This document shows, piece after piece, positions 32,953 through 43,031 of a DNA stretch of 64,000 bases. Each line of letters begins with the position of its first letter. Position 1 is the stretch's first letter. This DNA is from Lachnospiraceae bacterium. Lineage in GTDB: Bacteria > Bacillota > Clostridia > Lachnospirales > Lachnospiraceae. Under the pieces are notes generated by a model. That model did not search any database, had not been told where the DNA came from, and saw only the letters and a program-made list of their open reading frames with translations. The DNA lies in the NCBI GenBank assembly GCA_910575275.1, contig CAJTEE010000001.1, positions 186,001-250,000 on the forward strand. The letters run 5' to 3'. The position numbers and the translations under genes were made by a program.

Positions 32953-35409
32953 TTATTTGAGGTTCACCGTGACCTTTTTAAGATGCCAGATATCCCTCAC
33001 ATACTCCTCGATCGTACGGTCGGAGGAGAACTTGCCACAGCTTGCCGTGTTGAGGATCGCCGTTCTCGCCCACCACTTCTCGTCGCGGTATGCCTTGTCG
33101 ATCCTGTCCTCGGCCTCGGCGTACGAGCGGAAGTCCTTTAAGATAAAGTACGGATCCGGACGGTTCCCAAAGTTGTTGGTCAAAAGCGAATTATAAATGT
33201 CACGGAACAGCTCCGGTTCATGCGGAGCAAAATAGCCGTTGATCAATTCCATCAGAACCCGGCGGATATCCTGGTCGTTGTTGAAAATCTCCATTGGATG
33301 GTAGCCGCCGTTCTTCTCGAGCGCAATGATTTCATCCGAGGACGCGCCGAAGATGAACATATTCTCCTCGCCGACCTCCTCGGCCATCTCCACGTTCGCA
33401 CCGTCCATCGTGCCGATCGTCAGCGCGCCGTTTAACATGAACTTCATGTTGCCGGTACCAGACGCCTCCTTGCTCGCCGTGGAGATCTGCTCGCTGACAT
33501 CCGCCGCCGCAAAGATCATCTCTGCATTGGAGACACAGTAATCCTCGATAAAGACGACCTTGATCCGTCCGTTGATGGAACGGTCATTGTTGACAACCTC
33601 TGCCACCGCGTTGATGAGTTTGATCGTCAGCTTCGCAATCTTGTACCCCGCCGCCGCCTTCGCGCCGAAAATAAAGGTACGCGGAACCATGTCCAGATTC
33701 GGATTGTCCTTCAACTGGTTATACAGATACATCACATGCAGGATATTCATAAGCTGCCGCTTATATTCATGCAGCCGTTTGACCTGCACGTCAAAGATCG
33801 AGCGCGGGTCTATATTAATGCCGTTGTGCTCCTTGATATATTTTGCCAGACGCAGCTTGTTCTGGTATTTAATGTTCATGAATTCCTGCTGGCACTTCTC
33901 ATCGTCTGCATAGATCGCCAGTTTCCGGATATGGGACAGATCCGTGATCCACTCGCTGCCGATCTTGCTTGTCACCCAGTCTGCCAAAAGCGGGTTGCCA
34001 TGCAGAAGGAAGCGGCGCTGCGTGATGCCGTTCGTCTTATTGTTGAACTTCCCGGACATCATCTGATAGAAGTCCTTAAGCTCCTGATTCTTTAAAATTT
34101 CCGTGTGCAGCCTCGCCACGCCGTTGACCGAGAAGCTGCCGACGATCGCCAGATGCGCCATGCGCACCTGCCCATCATAGATGACTGCCATCTTGCGGAT
34201 CTTCTCATTGTCGCCCGGATAGGTCTTCTTGATCTCCTCGATAAAACGGCGGTTGATCTCCTCAACGATCTGATAAATACGCGGAAGCAGACGTGAAAAC
34301 AGCTCGATCGGCCATTTCTCCAGCGCCTCGGACATAATGGTATGGTTCGTGTACGCGCAGGTCTTGGTCGTGATCTCCCATGCCTCATCCCATTCCAAGC
34401 CCTGCTCATCCAAAAGGATCCGCATTAGCTCTGCCACCGCCACGGTCGGATGCGTGTCATTTAGCTGGAATACATTCTTCTCATGGAAATGATGGATATC
34501 GTCATGGCTCTCCAGGTATTTCTTTACGGCACGCTGTACGCTCGCGGAGATGAAGAAATACTGCTGCTTTAAGCGCAGCTCCTTGCCCGCGTAGTGATTG
34601 TCGTTCGGATACAGGACGTCCACGATCGTCTTTGCCAGGTTTGTCTCCTCCACGGCCTTCTGATAATTTCCCTTATCAAACTCGTTGAGGCTGAAGGTAT
34701 TGACCGGCTGCGCATCCCAGATCCGCAGGGAGTTGACCACGTTGTTGCCATAGCCCACGATCGGAATATCATAGGGGACTGCCATGACGGACTGATACCC
34801 CTTCTGGACAAAACGGCTTCTCTTTCCATCCCACTCCGTCTCCACGTAACCGCCAAATTTGACCTCCGTCGAATACTCGGCGCGGCGGATCTCGAACGGA
34901 TAGCCATCCTTTAGCCACTCATCCGGCACCTCGATTTGGAAGCCATCCTTGATCTGCTGCTTAAACATCCCATAGTGGTAGCGGATCCCGCAGCCGTAAG
35001 CCGGGTAGCCCAGCGTCGCCAGAGAATCAAGGAAGCACGCCGCCAGACGGCCCAGGCCGCCGTTTCCGAGCGCCGGATCCCGCTCCTGATCCTCGATCAC
35101 GTTTAAGTCAAAGCCAAGCTCCGAAAGCGCCTCCTTGATCTCCTTCTGCGCACAAATGTTAATGATGTTGTTTCCGAGGAAACGTCCCGTCAAAAACTCC
35201 ATGGACATGTAGTAAACGGTCTTCGCGTCCTGCTTCGCATACTCCTTCTGCGTCGCGATCCAGCAGTCGATGATCGTATCCTTGACGGCTAACGCCACCG
35301 CCTGATAGACCATGGCCGGCGTCGCCTCCTCGATCGTCCGCCGGTAAATGCTCTTAACATTGTAAATCACCGATTCCTTGAATTTTGCCTTATCAATCGT
35401 ATGGTTCAC
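32953..35409 (-). CDS. glgP: glycogen/starch/alpha-glucan phosphorylase
   Basis: An 818-residue GT35 phosphorylase, the usual length. It removes glucose-1-phosphate from alpha-1,4-glucan ends in the cytoplasm. Diagnostic stretches are YYMSMEFLTGRFLGNN, DPALGNGGLGRLAACFLDS and NDTHPTVAVAELMRIL. The pyridoxal-phosphate lysine motif EASGTGNMKFMLNGALTIGT lies near residue 660. It stands between ileS upstream and spoIID downstream, each on the same strand, with its own terminator. No other glycogen genes are in the window. Confidence 0.96.
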   Translation of the reverse strand: MNHTIDKAKFKESVIYNVKSIYRRTIEEATPAMVYQAVALAVKDTIIDCWIATQKEYAKQDAKTVYYMSMEFLTGRFLGNNIINICAQKEIKEALSELGFDLNVIEDQERDPALGNGGLGRLAACFLDSLATLGYPAYGCGIRYHYGMFKQQIKDGFQIEVPDEWLKDGYPFEIRRAEYSTEVKFGGYVETEWDGKRSRFVQKGYQSVMAVPYDIPIVGYGNNVVNSLRIWDAQPVNTFSLNEFDKGNYQKAVEETNLAKTIVDVLYPNDNHYAGKELRLKQQYFFISASVQRAVKKYLESHDDIHHFHEKNVFQLNDTHPTVAVAELMRILLDEQGLEWDEAWEITTKTCAYTNHTIMSEALEKWPIELFSRLLPRIYQIVEEINRRFIEEIKKTYPGDNEKIRKMAVIYDGQVRMAHLAIVGSFSVNGVARLHTEILKNQELKDFYQMMSGKFNNKTNGITQRRFLLHGNPLLADWVTSKIGSEWITDLSHIRKLAIYADDEKCQQEFMNIKYQNKLRLAKYIKEHNGINIDPRSIFDVQVKRLHEYKRQLMNILHVMYLYNQLKDNPNLDMVPRTFIFGAKAAAGYKIAKLTIKLINAVAEVVNNDRSINGRIKVVFIEDYCVSNAEMIFAAADVSEQISTASKEASGTGNMKFMLNGALTIGTMDGANVEMAEEVGEENMFIFGASSDEIIALEKNGGYHPMEIFNNDQDIRRVLMELINGYFAPHEPELFRDIYNSLLTNNFGNRPDPYFILKDFRSYAEAEDRIDKAYRDEKWWARTAILNTASCGKFSSDRTIEEYVRDIWHLKKVTVNLK

Positions 35410-35458
35410 ACCTAAGCCCTCCTGTTTCCTGATATTTTATAACGGTCTGTCAACCCGT

Positions 35459-38400
35459 TCAGGACATTTTTTTGACGCCCAGCACCACGCTCTCGCCGTT
35501 GATGTTCCATTCCTTTACATAGCCCGCTGTCTCTCCGAGCGTAATGCCGTCTGCCAGCACCTCGCCCTTTAATGCATCTGAATACGTTCTGATGATCGCA
35601 AAAAGCGTTTCGTTCTGGTCTGCGTAGACATGGATGTGATCCATGACCTCAAATCCGGCTTCCTTACGCATCGTCTGCAGCTTGCTGACGAGCTCCCGGT
35701 AGAAGCCTTCCTCCAAAAGCTCCGGCGTAAGGCGCGTATCCAGGACCACCGTGACCGTATTATCCCCCTCGGAGACATACCCTTCTGTCTGCGCCATGTT
35801 GATCAGCAGGTCATCCTTTGTAAGAACGACCTCTACGCCGTCAAAGGAGAAAGTGAGCTGTCCCTTTTCATTTAAGGTATCCATGGCCGCGTTCCCATCC
35901 ACCTCTGAAAGCGCCTTGCGGATATTGGCAAGCTGCTTTCCGTACTTCGGGCCGACGGTCTTTAACTGCGGCTTAAAGCTGTAGGAGGTAAAGGCGCGTA
36001 CATCATCCGTAAACGTCACCTCCTTGACGTTTAACTCATCCTCGATGATCTCCTGATAGAACACCGGCAGGGCCTTTGCCTTGACAAACATCCGCGCGAT
36101 CGGCTGGCGGTTCTTTAAATTGGCGGTATTTCTCGCCGCGCGTCCCATTACGACGATCTTAAGCACCGCATCCATCTTCGTCTCCAGCTCCCCGTCAATC
36201 TGCTCCTCATACACGGCCGGGAAATCGCACAGATGAATGCTCTCCGGCGCTTCCTTATCAATGCTCCTCACCAGGTTCTGGTAGATCTGCTCGGTCATAA
36301 ACGGGGTAAGCGGCGCAGCCGCCTTGGAGATCGTCACCAGCGCGGTGTAAAGCGTCATATAAGCGTTGATCTTGTCCTGGTCCATGCCCTTTGCCCAGAA
36401 GCGCTCGCGACTCCGCCTGACATACCAGTTGCTCATGTCATCGACAAACTCCTGAAGCGCCCTGGCGGACTCGGGAATCCGGTAATTTGCCAGATCGTCA
36501 TCCACCTCGCGGACCGTGGAGTTTAACTTTGACAGAAGCCACTTGTCCATGACGGACAGCTTTTCATATTCCAGCTTATACTGTGTCGCGTCAAAGGAAT
36601 CAATATTCGCATACAGCACAAAAAATGCATACGTATTCCAGAGCGTCGCCATGAACTTCCTCTGCCCCTCCATGACGGCCTTTCCGTGGAAACGATTCGG
36701 CAGCCACGGGGCGCTGTTGATGCAGAAATACCAGCGGATGGCATCGGCACCGTATTTTTCCAGCGCGTCAAACGGATCCACCGCATTGCCCTTGGACTTG
36801 CTCATCTTCTGGCCGTTCTCATCCTGCACATGGCCCAAAACGATTACGTTCTCAAAGCACGGCCTGTCAAACAGAAGCGTTGACTCCGCATGAAGCGAGT
36901 AAAACCAGCCCCTCGTCTGGTCCACGGCCTCAGAGATAAACTGGGCCGGGAACTGCGAACGGAACAGCTCCTGATTCTCAAACGGATAGTGGTGCTGCGC
37001 AAACGGCATCGCGCCGGAATCGAACCAGCAGTCAATGACCTCCGGCACACGATGCATCTCCTTCCCGCACTCCGGGCAGGTGATCGTGACCGCGTCAATA
37101 TACGGGCGGTGTAACTCCACGCCGCCCTCCGGGTAGTTCGGGCTCATGCTCTTTAGCTCCTTGCGGCTCCCGATGCAGTGCATATGGCCGCACTCACACT
37201 GCCAGACCGGAAGCGGCGTCCCCCAGTAGCGGTTCCTCGAGATTCCCCAGTCCTGGATGTTCTCAAGCCAGTCCCCGAAGCGGCCCTTGCCGATGGATTC
37301 CGGAATCCAGTGGATCTTATTGTTGTTGCGCACGAGGTCGTCCTTGACCGCGGTCATCTTGATAAACCAGGACTCACGCGCATAGTAGATAAGCGGCGTA
37401 TCGCAGCGCCAGCAGAACGGATAGCTGTGCTCAAACGAGGGCGCATCGAATAAAAGCCCTCTCTCCTTTAAATCCTTTAAAATAACCGGGTCGGCTTTTT
37501 TCACAAACAGGCCTGCAAACGGCGTGTTGTCCGTCATATTGCCCTTCGCGTCCACGAGCTGCACAAATGGCAGATCGTATTTCCTGCCCACCTGTGCGTC
37601 ATCCTCACCGAATGCCGGGGCGATGTGCACCACGCCGGTACCGTCGGTCAGCGTGACATAATCGGCGCAGGTCACATAATACGCCTTTTTATGCTGTGCC
37701 TCACAGACCGGGACCGAGCAGGCAAACAGCGGGTTGTATTCCTTATATTCCAGATCCTTTCCGGTACAGGTCGAGAGGGTCTCATAGGCGGGCACCCCCG
37801 TCTCTTTATCCGCCAGACCGCCAAGCACCTGGTCTAACAGCGCCTCGGCCATGTAGTATACATTGCCGTCGGCCGCCTTTACTTTTGCATACGTCTCCTT
37901 CGGATTCACGCAGAGCGCGATGTTGCTCGGGAGCGTCCACGGTGTCGTCGTCCAGGCCAGGATGTATGCATCCTCGTCCTTTACCTCAAAGCGGACGATC
38001 GCAGAGCGTTCCTTCACATCCTTATACCCCTGCGCCACCTCATGGCTCGAGAGCGGAGTCCCGCAGCGCGGGCAGTAGGGAACGATTTTAAAGCCCTTGT
38101 ACAGAAGTCCCTTGTTCCAGATCTCCTTTAACGCCCACCACTCGGATTCGATGTAATCGTCATGATAGGTGACATACGGATGCTCCATATCCGCCCAGAA
38201 GCCGACCGTGTTGGAAAAGTCTTCCCACATGCCCTTGTACTTCCAGACGCTCTCCTTACAGTGTTCGATAAACGGCTCCAAACCGTACTGCTCGATCTGT
38301 TCCTTGCCGTCGAGGCCCAACATCTTCTCCACTTCCAGCTCCACCGGAAGGCCGTGCGTATCCCAGCCGGCCTTTCTCGGAACCATATATCCCTTCATCG

Positions 38401-38617
38401 TGCGGTATCGCGGGATCATGTCTTTGATCACGCGGGTCAGGACATGCCCGATATGGGGCTTCCCGTTGGCGGTCGGCGGACCGTCGTAAAATACATAGGG
38501 AGTTCCGTCCTTCCGGCTTTCAATGCTTTTCTCGAAAATCTTCTGGTCTCTCCAGAATTTCTCTACCTGCTTTTCTCTGTCCACAAAATTTAAATCTGTT
38601 GACACCTTCTCGTACAT
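35459..38617 (-). CDS. ileS: isoleucyl-tRNA synthetase (long, eukaryote-like type)
   Basis: A 1052-residue class I synthetase. The HIGH motif is in NGKPHIGHVLTR (about residues 52-63), KMSKS in GQKMSKSKGNAVDP near residue 600, and the editing domain contains LAWTTTPWTLPSN. The GWDTHGLPVELEVE stretch, KSKGN and the length indicate the second, eukaryote-like IleRS class, which in other bacteria is often less sensitive to mupirocin. The HIGH motif is canonical. A consensus-like promoter lies about 100 bases upstream. No T-box motif is recognisable in the leader, which is unusual for a clostridial ileS. Confidence 0.96.
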   Translation of the reverse strand: MYEKVSTDLNFVDREKQVEKFWRDQKIFEKSIESRKDGTPYVFYDGPPTANGKPHIGHVLTRVIKDMIPRYRTMKGYMVPRKAGWDTHGLPVELEVEKMLGLDGKEQIEQYGLEPFIEHCKESVWKYKGMWEDFSNTVGFWADMEHPYVTYHDDYIESEWWALKEIWNKGLLYKGFKIVPYCPRCGTPLSSHEVAQGYKDVKERSAIVRFEVKDEDAYILAWTTTPWTLPSNIALCVNPKETYAKVKAADGNVYYMAEALLDQVLGGLADKETGVPAYETLSTCTGKDLEYKEYNPLFACSVPVCEAQHKKAYYVTCADYVTLTDGTGVVHIAPAFGEDDAQVGRKYDLPFVQLVDAKGNMTDNTPFAGLFVKKADPVILKDLKERGLLFDAPSFEHSYPFCWRCDTPLIYYARESWFIKMTAVKDDLVRNNNKIHWIPESIGKGRFGDWLENIQDWGISRNRYWGTPLPVWQCECGHMHCIGSRKELKSMSPNYPEGGVELHRPYIDAVTITCPECGKEMHRVPEVIDCWFDSGAMPFAQHHYPFENQELFRSQFPAQFISEAVDQTRGWFYSLHAESTLLFDRPCFENVIVLGHVQDENGQKMSKSKGNAVDPFDALEKYGADAIRWYFCINSAPWLPNRFHGKAVMEGQRKFMATLWNTYAFFVLYANIDSFDATQYKLEYEKLSVMDKWLLSKLNSTVREVDDDLANYRIPESARALQEFVDDMSNWYVRRSRERFWAKGMDQDKINAYMTLYTALVTISKAAAPLTPFMTEQIYQNLVRSIDKEAPESIHLCDFPAVYEEQIDGELETKMDAVLKIVVMGRAARNTANLKNRQPIARMFVKAKALPVFYQEIIEDELNVKEVTFTDDVRAFTSYSFKPQLKTVGPKYGKQLANIRKALSEVDGNAAMDTLNEKGQLTFSFDGVEVVLTKDDLLINMAQTEGYVSEGDNTVTVVLDTRLTPELLEEGFYRELVSKLQTMRKEAGFEVMDHIHVYADQNETLFAIIRTYSDALKGEVLADGITLGETAGYVKEWNINGESVVLGVKKMS

Positions 38618-38716
38618 GGCACAATTTCCTCCAATTCTGTCCCGGACACCGCTTTCTCCTCACGGCATCCCCAGTCAAAAATATCCCATCTCTAAACAGG
38701 ACAAAACAGCGATATT

Positions 38717-38746
38717 ATTATAAGGCACAATCCCTGTTAAAGTCAA
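38717..38746 (-). promoter_or_regulatory. promoter of ileS
   Basis: On the minus strand TTGACT and TATAAT are separated by 18 bases. Transcription should start near 38710, giving a leader of about 90 bases, too short for a T-box. Confidence 0.75.
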
Positions 38747-38781
38747 GGATTTCCGGGGAGCTTGCGGGATTTTTGAATGAG

Positions 38782-38838
38782 GGGGCCGCAGAGACGGGGG
38801 CGGACGGGGCGGTCCCCTCTCCCGCGGCAGGCGGCCCC
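38782..38838. repeat. GC-rich inverted repeat between divergent promoters
   Basis: GGGGCCGC (38782-38789) and GCGGCCCC (38831-38838) enclose a very G-rich stretch on the plus strand with runs GGGGG, GGACGGGG and GGTCCCC. It lies between the divergent ileS and threonine aldolase promoters. A role is unknown. Confidence 0.4.
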
Positions 38839-38850
38839 TTAAACTGTCAC

Positions 38851-38879
38851 TTGCATTCCTTCCCTTTTCCCGTTATACT
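38851..38879 (+). promoter_or_regulatory. promoter of the threonine aldolase gene
   Basis: TTGCAT and TATACT are separated by 17 bases, and the ATG lies about 43 bases beyond the -10 box. Confidence 0.65.
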
Positions 38880-38921
38880 TGACCATATCCATACTATAAC
38901 CATGTGAAAGGATCTGCACAT

Positions 38922-39962
38922 ATGTATAGCTTTAAAAATGATTACAGTGAGGGCGCGCATCCGCGTATTCTTGAGGCCATGCTGCATTCCAATCTCACGC
39001 AGAACGAGGGATATGGCCTCGATGTACATTCCCTGCATGCGGCAGAGCTCATTAAGGGGGCCGTCGGACGCGAGGATGTGGATATCCATTTTCTTGTCGG
39101 CGGCACGCAGACGAATCTGCTCGCCATTTCCTCCTGTCTCCGTCCGTTTCAGGCGGCGGTCTGTGCTTTGACTGGCCATATTAACGTCCATGAGACCGGC
39201 GCCATCGAGGGAACCGGCCATAAAGTCCTGGCGCTTCCCGCCGCGGATGGGAAGCTCACTCCGGCTCTTGTGGAGGCCTGTCTTCTTGCGCATGAGGATG
39301 AGCATATGGTTCAGCCAAAGCTCGTCTACGTCTCTGATTCCACGGAGATCGGCACAATCTATTCCAAGGCAGAGCTTGCCGCGCTCTCTGCTTTTTGCAG
39401 AGGCCACGGCCTGTTTCTTTACCTGGACGGCGCACGTTTGGGCTCTGCCCTGACCTGCGCCGAGAATGACCTCTCGCTTTCTGACATTGCCGGGCTTGTC
39501 GACATGTTTTACATCGGCGGTACGAAAAACGGCGCGCTGTTCGGCGAGGCGCTCGTGATCGTAAATCCCGCGTTGAAGGAGGATTTCCGCTTCATGATCA
39601 AAAACCGCGGCGCCATGCTCGCAAAGGGCTTTGTTGCCGGGATCCAGTTTGAGGAGCTGTTTAGTGACGGTCTGTTCTTTTCTCTGGCAAAGCATGCCAA
39701 TGAGATGGCGGCGATTCTAAAAGAAGGAGTCCAGGAAGCGGGCTTTTCTTTCCGCTCGGACTCCCCCACGAATCAGCTCTTTCCCATTCTGCCGGATGCG
39801 CTCGTCGAATCGCTGGAACAGGATTTTTCTTTTTACCGCCAGGAAAAAGCGGACGCCGGCCACACGGTCATACGTCTCGTGACCTCCTGGGCCACGCCTA
39901 AAGAGGCTGTGCTTTCCTTCCTTGACTCGTTAAACAGGCGAAACGCCGGCTTGCAAAAATAA
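38922..39962 (+). CDS. low-specificity threonine aldolase / beta-eliminating lyase family
   Basis: A 346-residue pyridoxal-phosphate enzyme. I chose the ATG at 38922, with AAAGGAT upstream. The lysine that binds the cofactor is in MFYIGGTKNGALFGEALV. The N-terminal FKNDYSEGAHPRIL and the FLYLDGARLGSALTC stretch with its aspartate and arginine are typical. These enzymes split L-threonine or L-allo-threonine to glycine and acetaldehyde, though some relatives act on other beta-hydroxy amino acids or cleave tyrosine or tryptophan. It is transcribed alone from its own promoter. Confidence 0.88.
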   Translation: MYSFKNDYSEGAHPRILEAMLHSNLTQNEGYGLDVHSLHAAELIKGAVGREDVDIHFLVGGTQTNLLAISSCLRPFQAAVCALTGHINVHETGAIEGTGHKVLALPAADGKLTPALVEACLLAHEDEHMVQPKLVYVSDSTEIGTIYSKAELAALSAFCRGHGLFLYLDGARLGSALTCAENDLSLSDIAGLVDMFYIGGTKNGALFGEALVIVNPALKEDFRFMIKNRGAMLAKGFVAGIQFEELFSDGLFFSLAKHANEMAAILKEGVQEAGFSFRSDSPTNQLFPILPDALVESLEQDFSFYRQEKADAGHTVIRLVTSWATPKEAVLSFLDSLNRRNAGLQK

Positions 39963-39992
39963 CGGAACGGGACTCTTATATATCGCAACCCC

Positions 39993-40021
39993 TTGTACGA
40001 AACTCTTTTTCATACTATACT
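39993..40021 (+). promoter_or_regulatory. promoter of the toxin-like gene
   Basis: TTGTAC and TATACT are separated by exactly 17 bases. Transcription would start near 40028 and lead into the small toxin-like gene at 40095. Confidence 0.65.
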
Positions 40022-40094
40022 GTTTCGCAGAAAACAATCGCATAATAACGTGGTAAGCCTCCCTTAAACTTTCAAAAGAAGGGAAGTGGTGCAG

Positions 40095-40180
40095 ATGAGT
40101 ACATAGAACTGTTGACATTGTTAATACTGTTCGCAACGTTTCTTGTCGCATTGCTTGCCTACATAGATAGGAATAACTAG
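40095..40180 (+). pseudogene. holin-like small toxin gene with a one-base frameshift
   Basis: The ATG at 40095 is preceded by GAAGGGAAGTGGTGCAG, the typical leader of Firmicute holin-like toxins. The first codons read M-S-T and then a stop. If one base is restored after the third codon the frame continues ELLTLLILFATFLVALLAYI and ends DRNN-stop at 40180. This gives a 28-residue peptide with one membrane segment, very like the TxpA/Fst-type family (M-S-T-Y-E start, A-Y-I-D end). Such peptides depolarise membranes and are silenced by an antisense RNA. Here the coding frame appears inactivated, unless the missing base is an assembly error. Confidence 0.65.
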
Positions 40181-40277
40181 CAAAAATAAATAAGCCTACC
40201 TTGTCACTTGCCCGGTGAAGGTAGGCTTATAAGCTATACTGGAGGTCAACCACTTTGTGGGCGGTTGTTTTCCTAAT
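40181..40277 (-). ncRNA. candidate antisense RNA antitoxin
   Basis: A minus-strand promoter (TTGAAT at plus-strand 40307-40312, 17 bases, TATATT at 40284-40289) would start an RNA near 40277 that runs back toward the toxin gene. The RNA would contain a short CAACC/GGTTG hairpin and then a perfect 13-base-pair stem (plus-strand arms 40190-40202 and 40218-40230, core AAGCCTACCTT) followed by TTATTTATTTTTG, a good terminator. The RNA, about 95 bases long, overlaps the 3-prime part of the toxin transcript. This is the arrangement of type I toxin-antitoxin loci. Confidence 0.6.
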
Positions 40278-40283
40278 GTTTAT

Positions 40284-40312
40284 AATATAGCATATTCGGT
40301 AAAAGGATTCAA
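40284..40312 (-). promoter_or_regulatory. promoter of the antisense RNA
   Basis: On the minus strand TTGAAT and TATATT are separated by 17 bases, and no protein gene follows before the toxin locus. A minus-strand start near 40277 fits the predicted antitoxin RNA. Confidence 0.6.
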
Positions 40313-40334
40313 GGTTTTTATTATATGCTTCCCG

Positions 40335-41725
<1,391 letters not shown>

Positions 41726-41763
41726 TTTTTATACAAATCCGTCTTAAAAAATCCGTTACCGCC

Positions 41764-42945
41764 TTATTTCTGTTCCAGATAATCCATCGCCGTCTGTGCA
41801 AGAAGCGCCGCGCCTCTCCACAGCACGTCCTCATCGACATCGAAACGGCTGTTATGCAGAGGCCATACCTCTTTTCCTTCCATTCCGCTTCCAAGCCATA
41901 CGAACGCGCCCTTCTTCTCTTTTAAATAGAACGAAAAGTCCTCCGCCGGCATCGCAGGCAGCTGTACATCGACAATTTCTTCCTCGCCAAACAGAGAAAC
42001 CGCACTCTTTCGGATCAGGACCGCATCCTTTTCATGGTTGACTAACGCCGGATACCCACGCCCATAGACGATATCGGCCGTTGCGCCAGACTGTAAGCAG
42101 ATCGAATCCAAAAGCTTTCGCAGCGCGTCCTCGATCATGTCTCTCGTGTCCTCGTTTAACGTCCGCACGGTCCCGTCCAAAATACATTCCCCGGCGATGA
42201 TATTGTACCGCGTCCCTGCATTAAAAATACCGAAGGTCACCACCGCATTGTCAAGCGGATTCACTCTGCGGCTCACAACCGTCTGCGCCGCCATGACAAA
42301 CTGGGAGCCCAAAACCACTGCGTCGATTCCCTGATCCGGCTTTGCGCCATGGGCCGTTTTTCCGTGGATCGTGATTGTAAAATGATCGGTAGCCGCCATT
42401 AACGGCCCTGTCTTCACGCCGACTTTTCCATGAGGAAGATCCGGCCACACATGCAGGCCAAAGATCGCCGCCGCGTCATCTAAGTGCCCCGACTCAAGCA
42501 TCGCACGGGAGCCGCCGACCGGCGAGAGTTCCTCCGCCGGCTGGAACACCAGCTTGACCGTCCCTCTGAGCTCGGATTTTCTCTCAATCAAAAGCTTCGC
42601 CGCGCCCAAAAGCCCCGTCATATGGGTATCATGGCCGCAGGCATGCATCACACCTTCATTTTTGGATTTATATTCTACATCGTTCATTTCCTTGATCTGG
42701 AGTGCGTCCATATCGGCCCGCAGCGCCACGACGCCGCCCTCTTTTTCGCCTCTTATCACACCGACGACGCCATAGCCGCCCACATTTTCAATCACCTCGT
42801 CACAGCCCATCGTCATCAGGTACTCCGCTACCTTCCTACTGGTGCGTGCCTCATGCTGCGATACCTCCGGATATTCATGAAAATCCCGGCGAATCCTCAC
42901 AAGCTCCGGCATCAGGCTCTTTGCTGATTCCACCATGCCTCTCAT
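41764..42945 (-). CDS. M20 family amidohydrolase (hippurate/N-acyl-amino-acid type)
   Basis: A 393-residue M20D peptidase-like enzyme that cleaves N-acyl or N-carbamoyl groups from amino acids. Metal and catalytic motifs are EYPEVSQHEART, ADMDALQIKEMN, MHACGHDTHMTG with the bridging ligands, FQPAEELSPVGG and the dimerisation-domain histidine in GLHVWPDLP. It is cytosolic. It lies downstream of a hydroxyacid dehydrogenase but a hairpin terminator separates them. Family-level identity is sure; the substrate is not. Confidence 0.93.
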   Translation of the reverse strand: MRGMVESAKSLMPELVRIRRDFHEYPEVSQHEARTSRKVAEYLMTMGCDEVIENVGGYGVVGVIRGEKEGGVVALRADMDALQIKEMNDVEYKSKNEGVMHACGHDTHMTGLLGAAKLLIERKSELRGTVKLVFQPAEELSPVGGSRAMLESGHLDDAAAIFGLHVWPDLPHGKVGVKTGPLMAATDHFTITIHGKTAHGAKPDQGIDAVVLGSQFVMAAQTVVSRRVNPLDNAVVTFGIFNAGTRYNIIAGECILDGTVRTLNEDTRDMIEDALRKLLDSICLQSGATADIVYGRGYPALVNHEKDAVLIRKSAVSLFGEEEIVDVQLPAMPAEDFSFYLKEKKGAFVWLGSGMEGKEVWPLHNSRFDVDEDVLWRGAALLAQTAMDYLEQK

Positions 42946-42979
42946 TGCAAACTCCCTCCTGTTTTTATATAAGCATCTG

Positions 42980-43025
42980 AAAAAGGGGCGCTCGCGTGCG
43001 TTCCCGTTTGTGAGCTCCCCTTTTT
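42980..43025. terminator. bidirectional-type terminator after the hydroxyacid dehydrogenase
   Basis: AAAAAGGGG-C-GCTC and GAGC-T-CCCCTTTTT pair with one internal mismatch around an 18-base loop and have A- and T-runs on the outside. Confidence 0.8.
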
Positions 43026-43031
43026 ATCTGC

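Noticed and set aside
38618-38900. T-box riboswitch upstream of ileS
   Set aside because: The GGTGGTACCGCG-type antiterminator sequence is absent and the leader is only about 90 bases.
38847-39695. Long minus-strand frame opposite the threonine aldolase gene
   Set aside because: The plus-strand protein is unmistakable and has a promoter and ribosome site. The minus frame is its shadow.
40190-40270. CRISPR-like or insertion-sequence end repeat
   Set aside because: There are single hairpins only, with no repeat-spacer periodicity. Promoters on both sides fit a toxin-antitoxin locus better.
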